From contig PWGY01000137.1 of assembly GCA_003554665.1 (NCBI GenBank), forward strand, positions 1 to 5,000: DNA of 5,000 bases, read 5' to 3'. The position numbers and the translations under genes were made by a program. The DNA comes from Bacteroidales bacterium. GTDB lineage: Bacteria > Bacteroidota > Bacteroidia > Bacteroidales > UBA7960. Below, piece by piece: positions 1-4,758 of the stretch (position 1 is the first letter of the stretch; every line of letters starts with the position of its first letter). Below the pieces are notes generated by a model, which had not been told where the DNA came from, did no database searches, and worked only from the letters and a program-made list of their open reading frames with translations.

Positions 1-773
1 CCCGGTATGTGAAAAGATACTGGGCAATGGATCATGCTGGCCGCACCGGGGATGAAACTGCACAGCGAATTGTACCCAGCGGGCTGACTGAACTTGTTTT
101 TTACTTCGGGACGCCACCGGGTATTTCGGGAGGCCATCATCACTTTGAGGACAGTGTTTTGCTTTCCGGGCAACAGACGGTTCCTTATGACCTGCATGTT
201 TCGGGAGCGTTTTCCCTTTTTTCTGTGTATTTCCGGCCCGAGGGGGTTCGGGCATTTTTTGATATCCCGTGTGATGAATTGGCGGACAGGCATTTCCCGC
301 TGCGGTTTTTATTGAAGAGAGAGACCGGTGAACTGGAATGCCGCTTGCTTGATGCTGCGTCTTTCCGGGAGCGGGTGGAACTTATTGAATCGTTTTTGAT
401 GGGACGTCTTAAGCGGATGGACAGCCATTATGTGCTGAAACGCCTAAGCCAGAGCGTATCGCTGATCAGGGAGTTTAATGGGCAGGTAGGAGTTGACCGG
501 CTTGCCGCCGAGGCCTGCCTTAGCCGCAAGCAGTATGAGCGCGCGTTTATGCACCACCTGGGAATCAGTCCCAAACAGTTTTCCCGTACCGTTCGTTTTC
601 AGTATGCTTTGGCTCAGAAAGGAATGCATCCCACCATGAGCCTTACTTCACTTGCCCATGATTGCGGGTATTATGACCAGTCTCACATGATCAGGGAGTT
701 CAGGGCACTTTCCGGGTTTACGCCATCCGAGTTTTTTTCCGAAGGTGTTCCTTATTCCGATTTTTATCAGTGA
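1..773 (+). CDS. AraC-family transcriptional regulator, 5' end outside the window
   Basis: Probable DNA-binding transcription factor of the AraC/XylS family. The C-terminal part has the two helix-turn-helix units of the family. Numbering from the GTG at 9, they lie near residues 162-185 (VDRLAAEACLSRKQYERAF) and 211-236 (SLTSLAHDCGYYDQSHMIREF, ending in SGFTPSEFF). The N-terminal part (PSGLTELVFYFG, then a His-rich GGHHHF turn) resembles the cupin-like sensor domain often paired with this HTH (DUF6597 type, from memory). The GTG at 9 is probably not the start. The same frame is open to the window edge and reads R-Y before V-K-R-Y-W-A-M-D, matching the mid-domain YVKxYW motif of the family, so some 10-25 residues are probably missing. 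The gene converges on the signalling genes, so it need not belong to their system. Ligand and targets cannot be read from the sequence. The family call is firm. Confidence 0.9.
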   Translation, partial: RYVKRYWAMDHAGRTGDETAQRIVPSGLTELVFYFGTPPGISGGHHHFEDSVLLSGQQTVPYDLHVSGAFSLFSVYFRPEGVRAFFDIPCDELADRHFPLRFLLKRETGELECRLLDAASFRERVELIESFLMGRLKRMDSHYVLKRLSQSVSLIREFNGQVGVDRLAAEACLSRKQYERAFMHHLGISPKQFSRTVRFQYALAQKGMHPTMSLTSLAHDCGYYDQSHMIREFRALSGFTPSEFFSEGVPYSDFYQ

Positions 774-801
774 AAAGCGCAATGCTGCCTGTGTGCTTTT
801 T
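773..801 (+). terminator. Hairpin between convergent genes, probable terminator
   Basis: Arms AAAAGCGCA (773-781) and TGTGCTTTT (792-800) pair over 9 bp with one G-U wobble on the + strand RNA. The loop is 10 nt and five T follow or overlap the right arm (797-801). The hairpin starts at the last base of the AraC stop codon and ends just before the stop of the facing kinase gene at 805. The wobble becomes an A-C mismatch on the minus-strand RNA, so it should serve the AraC gene better than the kinase gene. The stem is moderate in GC, so this is a likely but not certain intrinsic terminator. Confidence 0.42.
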
Positions 802-804
802 AGC

Positions 805-1923
805 TTACAACGGGAAAGTTACGGTAAATTTACTGCCTTCATCGGGTTCACTTTCCACCTGGATGTCGCCCTTGTAAAGGTCCACCATTTTTTTTGCGAT
901 GGAAAGTCCCAGCCCGCTTCCAGGGATGAATTTGGTCCTTGTGTTCTTGATACGTACAAAGTCCTGAAACAGGAGTTTCTGATCCTCTTCCTTCATCCCG
1001 ATGCCGGTGTCTTCCACTTCGATCGTCACCTGGTCTTCGCCCTGTTTCATATTGATAAAAACTTTCCCGTCGTCTTTATTGTATTTTACGGCATTGGAAA
1101 CCAGGTTGTTAAGGATAATTTCAATTTCGTTTTTATCGGCATTCATGTAGATGTTTTCATCGCCGCTGAGATCGATCCGTATGTTTTTCTGCATGGCCAT
1201 GGGTTCAAAGGAGTCGATGACCGACTTGGCGATTTCCACAATATCCAGTTTACGCAGGTTCCGGGTTTTTTCACCCGACTCCATACGGGTAAGGTCCAGC
1301 AGGTCGGAGATGAGCGACCGCATTCCCTTGATCCGCTCCAGCGATCGGTCAATCATTTCCCGGTAATTCTCGATCTCATCGCCGGCCTGTTTGTCCTGCA
1401 TCAGCTTCAGGTAGCCTTCAATGGCATTGATGGGTGATTTCAGCTCATGTGACAGCACCGAGAGAAACTGAAACCTCTGTTGTTCGCCCGCCTCCTTCAT
1501 GTTGCGGGTCATCCGCTTCAGGTAAAGGTTTTTGGTGATGTTTTCAACGGAGGTTTTCAGCTCCTGGGGTTTGAAGGGTTTGGGTACGAAGTTGTAGGCA
1601 CCGTAATTGGTGGCCTTGATGGCCAGGTCAAAGGAGGCATAGGCGGTGATCATCATCACGGCGATGTCGTACTCTTTTTTCTTGATGTATTCCAGCACTT
1701 CTATGCCGTCGATGCCCGGCAGTTTGTTATCCAGCAGGATGATGTCAATCTGCATGGAATCAATGATCTCAATAGCTTTTTCGCCGGTTTCGGCTTCATA
1801 GATCTCAAAGGTAAAGTCTTCATCCATAAATGGATAACCAACCGAAAAATTGCTCAGTACCCTGCGGGCGCCTGACCGGATCCCTTCCTCATCATCTACG
1901 ATCATCAATTTCAGTTTGCTCAT
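805..1923 (-). CDS. Receiver-histidine kinase protein (REC-HisKA-HATPase)
   Basis: Cytoplasmic two-component protein of 372 residues, with no membrane segment or PAS domain. An N-terminal receiver domain (about 4-122) has the acidic pair D10/D11, phospho-acceptor D65 in LLDNKLPGIDG, switch T93 and K115-P116. A short coiled linker (about 130-150) leads to a HisKA dimerisation domain with phospho-His H159 in SHELKSPINAI. The HATPase domain follows, with N-box N272-N282 (NNLVSNAVKYN), G1 box D305-G309 (DTGIG), F-box F319-F322 and G2 box 335-342 (GSGLGLSI). Every catalytic residue expected is present, so it should be an active kinase whose receiver is probably the input. The gene starts 32 bases after the stop of the Cache kinase on the same strand, so co-transcription is very likely and that kinase is the obvious phosphodonor. 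The ATG at 1923 puts the receiver's first beta strand at the N-terminus as usual. No Shine-Dalgarno sequence is visible. Confidence 0.95.
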   Translation of the reverse strand: MSKLKLMIVDDEEGIRSGARRVLSNFSVGYPFMDEDFTFEIYEAETGEKAIEIIDSMQIDIILLDNKLPGIDGIEVLEYIKKKEYDIAVMMITAYASFDLAIKATNYGAYNFVPKPFKPQELKTSVENITKNLYLKRMTRNMKEAGEQQRFQFLSVLSHELKSPINAIEGYLKLMQDKQAGDEIENYREMIDRSLERIKGMRSLISDLLDLTRMESGEKTRNLRKLDIVEIAKSVIDSFEPMAMQKNIRIDLSGDENIYMNADKNEIEIILNNLVSNAVKYNKDDGKVFINMKQGEDQVTIEVEDTGIGMKEEDQKLLFQDFVRIKNTRTKFIPGSGLGLSIAKKMVDLYKGDIQVESEPDEGSKFTVTFPL

Positions 1924-1955
1924 CTTGCTGTTTTTTTAAGTTTAGGCCGAAAAAG

Positions 1956-3731
1956 TTACTTCGGCTCTCGTGGTAGTTTGATTTTAAATGTGGTACCCGT
2001 GGGCCCTTTTTCAGGATCGGTATTGGACGCTGCCTGAATCTTGCCCTGGTGCATTTTGATGATGCCATAGACCAATGACAGACCCAGCCCGGTTCCCTTG
2101 CCGGCTTTCTTGGTGGTGAAAAAGGGTGTGAACAGTTTTTCCATGTGCTGCTCGGGAATGCCTGTGCCCTCATCACTGAACTCAATATACACATTTTCCT
2201 CATCTCCGCTCACGCTGATGGTAAGAGTTCCTCCGTCAGGCATTGCATCAATCGCATTTTTGGCCAGGTTGGTAAAGACCTGCACCATCTGTTCGGTGTC
2301 GATCATTACCTGTCGATCGTCCAGGTCTTCTTTGATACTGACCTTGACTTTTTCAGGAACCACCACTGACTTCAGGCTCTTTTCCAGGAAATCAATGATG
2401 TCCACTTCATCTGCCTTCACCTTGTTCTTCCTGGCAAAGTTCAGCAATCCTCCCACGATGTTTTTGCAACGATCAACCTGTTGGACAATCAGTTGCATGT
2501 CTTCCCGCTTGGGGTCATCCCTGTCGAGTTCATCCAGCACAATATTGCTGTACATGGTGATGACACCCAGGGGGTTATTCAGTTCATGGGCAATTCCGGC
2601 AGCGATTTGGCCCATGCTGGCGAGCTTTTGCGATTGCTTCAGGGCAGACTGGGCTGAGGCCAGCTTTTCTTCCGACTCTTTCAGGGCTGTAAAATAGCGG
2701 TAAATCCTGTCGGTGGTAAAGCGGTAAATGAAAATCAGCAAAGAGGTGATAGCCAGCACAGCGACCACGGTTGCCCCGCGGATGGCTCCGCGCACAATGT
2801 CTCTGTTTTCTGCATCTTTGATGATGGATGCGGCAATATAGAGTTCGAAAGGTTCGAAATATTCAAAAGCCAGTGTTTTATCTTCCCCGTCTTTTTCATA
2901 TTGAAAGATACCCTCCGTTTTGCTGCGCATCATTTCAAAGGTGCCGGTGTCTGCCCAGTTCTCACCCTCCATAAAAGGATGGATCAGAATACGGCCTGTT
3001 TTGTCGACCACAAAAGGGTACCCGCTTTCTCCGATACGCAACTCCTGAAGAATCCGGTTGAGCTCTTCCATGTCTTTTTCCCGGTCGCCGACATACAATA
3101 TACCGGTTACTTCATCATTCCTTTTGATGGGGTCGTAGGCGGTCATATACCATTCATCCACCACAATGGCGCGGCCGAAATAGGTTTCGCCCTTCAATAT
3201 TGATTCAGCCACCGGTGAGTCATTGGGGATGTAGGTATTGGTGGCCCGCTCACCGTCTGCAAGCCTGACGTTGGTTGAGATCCTGACAAAGCCACTGTCA
3301 ATCTGCTGGAAAATGGTCACTGTGCCACCGATCAGCTCTGCCAGTCCATCCACGAACTCGTTGCTCTCATGAAACAGTTCTCCGTCGTGAACCCATTGTT
3401 CCAGGGTAGTCATGTGCTTTTCACCGGTATCCTGGTTCTCAACTTCTGTCCTAATGGGGTCTTCAAGAACATGAAGGGGTGAGGCGTAAAACTGGTTGTT
3501 GGCCACCCGCAGGTTGGATTCCACATTCTCCAGCTTCAGCACCCGTTCGCGCTCAAACATCTTGGAAATGGTTTTTACTTCAAGTTGCAGGGTGTTTTCC
3601 AGTTGCTGATTGAAAGTAGAAATAGAGCTTCTAACGAACCAGAGGGTCACAAGGCTTACAACCGTAACAATAATGATTGTCAGCGGAAGAAATAACCTCA
3701 GCTTCAAAGGCAATCTGAATCTTGTCTTCAT
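1956..3731 (-). CDS. Membrane sensor histidine kinase with periplasmic Cache-type domain
   Basis: Transmembrane sensor kinase, first gene of the two-kinase unit. Residues are numbered from the upstream ATG at 3758 (600 aa). A basic N-terminus precedes TM1 (about 22-42), and a long extracytoplasmic region (about 43-325) follows. That region looks like a tandem Cache sensor: GGTVTIFQ, FVRISTNV and GRAIVVDEWYMTAYDPI in the first half, and RIGESGYPFVVDKTGRILIH in the second, as in the Cache_3-Cache_2 family. TM2 is about 326-346. A coiled linker (357-380) without a clear HAMP leads to HisKA with H391 in GIAHELNNPLGVI. The HATPase has N497LAKNAIDAM, D529EGTGIP, LFTPFFTTK (542-550) and GKGTGLGLS (553-561). 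I chose the internal ATG at 3731 (Met10, 591 aa) because a purine-rich AAGGGAGAAGGA ribosome-binding sequence sits just before it and the basic-hydrophobic signal anchor starts there. The ATG at 3758 has no such signal. Cache domains bind small molecules such as organic acids or amino acids; the ligand here is unknown. Confidence 0.94.
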   Translation of the reverse strand: MKTRFRLPLKLRLFLPLTIIIVTVVSLVTLWFVRSSISTFNQQLENTLQLEVKTISKMFERERVLKLENVESNLRVANNQFYASPLHVLEDPIRTEVENQDTGEKHMTTLEQWVHDGELFHESNEFVDGLAELIGGTVTIFQQIDSGFVRISTNVRLADGERATNTYIPNDSPVAESILKGETYFGRAIVVDEWYMTAYDPIKRNDEVTGILYVGDREKDMEELNRILQELRIGESGYPFVVDKTGRILIHPFMEGENWADTGTFEMMRSKTEGIFQYEKDGEDKTLAFEYFEPFELYIAASIIKDAENRDIVRGAIRGATVVAVLAITSLLIFIYRFTTDRIYRYFTALKESEEKLASAQSALKQSQKLASMGQIAAGIAHELNNPLGVITMYSNIVLDELDRDDPKREDMQLIVQQVDRCKNIVGGLLNFARKNKVKADEVDIIDFLEKSLKSVVVPEKVKVSIKEDLDDRQVMIDTEQMVQVFTNLAKNAIDAMPDGGTLTISVSGDEENVYIEFSDEGTGIPEQHMEKLFTPFFTTKKAGKGTGLGLSLVYGIIKMHQGKIQAASNTDPEKGPTGTTFKIKLPREPK

Positions 3732-3748
3732 GCTTCCTTCTCCCTTCA
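3732..3748 (-). promoter_or_regulatory. Shine-Dalgarno-like site deciding the start of the Cache kinase
   Basis: Read on the minus strand the bases before the ATG at 3731 are AAGGGAGAAGGAAGC, a strong purine-rich match to the anti-Shine-Dalgarno sequence at workable spacing. None of the other starts in this window has anything comparable. This favours the start at 3731 over the upstream in-frame ATG at 3758. Confidence 0.55.
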
Positions 3749-3772
3749 ATACACCCATTTGCAGGTCCGGAG

Positions 3773-3780
3773 CAAAATGA
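3773..3780 (-). promoter_or_regulatory. Weak candidate -7 element for the two-kinase unit
   Basis: The minus strand reads TCATTTTG, one base from the Bacteroidota -7 consensus TAnnTTTG, about 41 bases before the preferred kinase start. No well-spaced -33 TTTG is visible. It is listed because the strong terminator just upstream implies that the kinase pair needs its own promoter in the 85 bases 3732-3816. This is a weak sequence match. Confidence 0.2.
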
Positions 3781-3816
3781 CCCTGCCCGGGCTCATGCAG
3801 TCAGCCCAATAAACAA

Positions 3817-3865
3817 AAAGGCGCCAATATAAGGGCGGTTTTCCGCTCCTTATATTGGCGCCTTT
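3817..3865 (-). terminator. Strong intrinsic terminator after the receiver gene
   Basis: A perfect 18-bp inverted repeat has its left arm at 3817-3834 (AAAGGCGCCAATATAAGG) and its right arm at 3848-3865. It continues, after one bulged base (3847), into a 4-bp GCGG/CCGC stem closed by a four-base loop (3839-3842). On the minus strand the stem starts 8 bases after the receiver stop codon and runs into UUUUUGUUUAUU, a proper U-tract. The same hairpin read rightwards has only a short U-run, and no + strand gene ends here. The function is therefore termination of receiver transcription, separating it from the kinase genes. The stem is unusually long and accurate for a terminator. Confidence 0.85.
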
Positions 3866-3873
3866 GTAAGGGG

Positions 3874-4374
3874 TTATTTTATATGTTTCTCAACTTCTTT
3901 CAGAATCTTTTTGGAGTCAACGGGCTTTTTGATGAAGCCGTTTACATTGAACCAATGGCTGTTGCCTTTTTCGTCCATGTAATCGATTCCTGCTGTGCCG
4001 TCGGTGATGTTTTTCACCAGCAATACCTGCAGATCCTTGAAGTTCGGATCTTTCCGGTACTCCCTGGCCATTTCCTGAACAGATGACTTGGAGGTAACCA
4101 GAATATCAATGGAAGACTGGATCAAAGTGGGCATATCTTTGAATTCGGGGCTCTTCAGTATTTCCTGTGCAAGTTCAAAGCCTTCGAAATGAGTGGTCAT
4201 CATCACATCAAGAATTGCCAGATCGGGTTTTTCGGCACGCAGTTGCTCCAACCCCTCTTTTTTGTTCATGGCGGTTGTCACTTCGTAGCCTGCACCATTC
4301 AATATGGCTTTCATGGCGGTGATCACATCAATGTCGTCGTCAACAATTAAAATTTTTTTCTTGGTGGTTTCCAT
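3874..4374 (-). CDS. Stand-alone response regulator with enlarged receiver domain
   Basis: A receiver-only protein of 166 residues. Beta1 and the acidic pocket are KKKILIVDDD (D12-D14), the phospho-acceptor is D56 in LAILDVMM, the switch residue is S87 or S88 in TLIQSS, and the conserved Lys-Pro is K150-P151 in GFIKKPVD. In CheY-like receivers the switch residue and the Lys lie about 22 residues apart; here the gap is about 62. Roughly 40 extra residues therefore sit between beta4 and beta5. They include a charged helix (VQEMAREYRKDPNFKD) and NGNSHWF-like polar turns (MDEKGNSHWFNVNGF). There is no DNA-binding, enzymatic or other output domain. It is the first gene on the minus strand from the divergent region and is cut off from the kinase pair by the terminator at 3817-3865. 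Likely role: phosphoryl acceptor or shuttle for those kinases, acting through protein contact. The ATG at 4374 is the natural start, six residues before beta1. Confidence 0.92.
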   Translation of the reverse strand: METTKKKILIVDDDIDVITAMKAILNGAGYEVTTAMNKKEGLEQLRAEKPDLAILDVMMTTHFEGFELAQEILKSPEFKDMPTLIQSSIDILVTSKSSVQEMAREYRKDPNFKDLQVLLVKNITDGTAGIDYMDEKGNSHWFNVNGFIKKPVDSKKILKEVEKHIK

Positions 4375-4415
4375 GACTCACTTTTTAATGGTTAGTAATA
4401 CGATTTTGTCTTTCC

Positions 4416-4441
4416 ACAGGTTTGGTAACCGAAACAGGTTT
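4416..4441. repeat. Direct repeat ACAGGTTT in the receiver-gene leader
   Basis: ACAGGTTT occurs at 4416-4423 and again at 4434-4441, 18 bases start to start, with the small palindrome GGTAACC between them (4424-4430). It lies 40-70 bases before the receiver start. Two copies of an 8-mer this close could be a tandem regulator site, but chance is a fair alternative in a region of this composition. Confidence 0.25.
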
Positions 4442-4450
4442 CAATAAAAA

Positions 4451-4490
4451 GAGCAAAATGTAAAAATAGTAATTTTTGTCATTTTGCCTC
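4451..4490. repeat. Large A/T-rich inverted repeat near the receiver transcription start
   Basis: Arms GCAAAATG (4453-4460) and CATTTTGC (4480-4487) pair perfectly. Inside them AAAAAT (4462-4467) pairs with ATTTTT (4472-4477) around the loop AGTA. Outside them GA/TC can extend the stem past one bulged base. It spans the predicted transcription start of the receiver gene (near 4483). It may act as a DNA operator or as a 5' leader hairpin. If the start is truly at 4483, the RNA would lack part of the outer arm, which favours an operator role. Confidence 0.4.
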
Positions 4491-4497
4491 AAAGCTA
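4490..4497 (-). promoter_or_regulatory. Candidate Bacteroidota promoter -7 element for the receiver gene
   Basis: The minus strand reads TAGCTTTG, a full match to TAnnTTTG, placing transcription start near 4483 and giving a leader of about 110 nt. No TTTG sits at the usual 19-21 base spacing upstream. The nearest TTG lies 14 bases away, inside the palindrome at 4499-4517. The missing -33 could mean that an activator is needed. Confidence 0.4.
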
Positions 4498-4498
4498 T

Positions 4499-4517
4499 AT
4501 ATTGTTTCGGACAATAT
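4499..4517. promoter_or_regulatory. Palindromic candidate operator upstream of the receiver promoter
   Basis: ATATTGTTTCGGACAATAT has perfect 7-bp arms (4499-4505 and 4511-4517) around five bases. It begins one base from the candidate -7 element on the minus strand, so a protein bound here would sit where the promoter spacer should be and could block or remodel RNA polymerase binding. The TTGT/ACAA half-sites recall Rex or FNR-type sites, but the 5-base gap is too short for the Rex consensus. The regulator is not identified. Confidence 0.42.
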
Positions 4518-4586
4518 GGAAAATCAGATCAATTTTTTGTGCCGGTTTTCAGACAAAAATTTTCCGGGCCAAATGGCACCCCTTTC

Positions 4587-4611
4587 GCATGCCTTGTCTG
4601 TGGCGGGATGC
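4587..4611 (+). repeat. Small GC-rich hairpin in the central patch
   Basis: GCAT-GCC (4587-4593) pairs with GGC (4602-4604) and, past a GGG bulge, with ATGC (4608-4611), around an 8-base loop. It lies in the relatively GC-rich centre of the intergenic region, away from both candidate promoters. It has no U-tract directly after it and its role is unknown. The bulge makes it only a modest structure. Confidence 0.2.
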
Positions 4612-4637
4612 AATAAATGCCTCAGGTTGCGGGGTTT

Positions 4638-4649
4638 TGTTTATAAACA
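4638..4649. promoter_or_regulatory. Perfect 12-bp palindrome upstream of the NuoE/HoxF-like gene
   Basis: TGTTTATAAACA is fully self-complementary. Its centre lies about 40 bases, close to four helical turns, upstream of the centre of the palindrome at 4677-4691. The two share TGT and ACA ends with a T/A core. They may be a distal and a proximal site for one dimeric regulator. Confidence 0.35.
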
Positions 4650-4676
4650 GAATAAATATTGAAAAAAATTCCAGAT

Positions 4677-4691
4677 TGTGTTTAAAACACA
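4677..4691. promoter_or_regulatory. Palindromic candidate operator abutting the + strand promoter
   Basis: TGTGTTTAAAACACA has perfect 7-bp arms (4677-4683 and 4685-4691) around a single A. It directly touches the -7 element at 4692-4699. The TTGTG...CACA ends resemble sites for the NADH-sensing repressor Rex and for CRP/FNR proteins. However, the gap between the GTG and CAC blocks is 7 bases, whereas 8 is expected for both, so the match is off by one. Its position predicts repression or activation control of the downstream redox gene. Confidence 0.48.
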
Positions 4692-4699
4692 TATATTTG
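4692..4699 (+). promoter_or_regulatory. Candidate Bacteroidota promoter -7 element for the NuoE/HoxF-like gene
   Basis: TATATTTG is a full match to TAnnTTTG. It predicts transcription start near 4706 and an A/T-rich leader of about 53 nt to the ATG at 4759. A correctly spaced -33 TTTG is not visible, as on the other side of the region. Confidence 0.45.
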
Positions 4700-4758
4700 T
4701 TTCGTCTTAAAAATTCAAGATTTTTTATCTAATTCAGTTTCAGCAAATATACTATTGT

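Larger units (their letters stand above)
4375..4758. other. Divergent intergenic control region
   Basis: This 384-base non-coding stretch lies between the minus-strand receiver gene and the + strand NuoE/HoxF-like gene. It is A/T-rich at both ends with a more GC-rich patch at about 4541-4634. It holds two outward-facing TAnnTTTG elements, each abutting or one base from a palindrome, plus a 12-bp perfect palindrome, an A/T-rich hairpin and an 8-base direct repeat, all listed separately. I see no credible protein-coding gene. The open frame from a TTG at 4484 has no ribosome-binding site or recognisable sequence. Confidence 0.7.

Noticed and set aside
745..1437. A 230-codon open frame on the + strand opposite the receiver-kinase gene
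   Set aside because: It is antisense to a gene with full REC, HisKA and HATPase motifs, and its own translation is rich in Phe and Val with no recognisable domain, typical of a shadow frame.
2098..2697. A 199-codon + strand frame opposite the Cache kinase HATPase region
   Set aside because: Very Ser-rich low-information translation, antisense to conserved catalytic boxes, no ribosome-binding site.
3785..3792. The 8-bp palindrome GCCCGGGC upstream of the kinase gene
   Set aside because: Short and common by chance in this composition, and not placed at a recognisable promoter.
4484..4732. An 82-codon frame with a TTG start in the intergenic region
   Set aside because: No ribosome-binding site and no family resemblance, and it crosses several candidate regulatory sites, the + strand promoter among them.
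4750..4757. TACTATTG as an alternative -7 element just before the + strand ATG
   Set aside because: It has one mismatch and would start transcription inside the coding region. TATATTTG at 4692 is a full match at a sensible distance.
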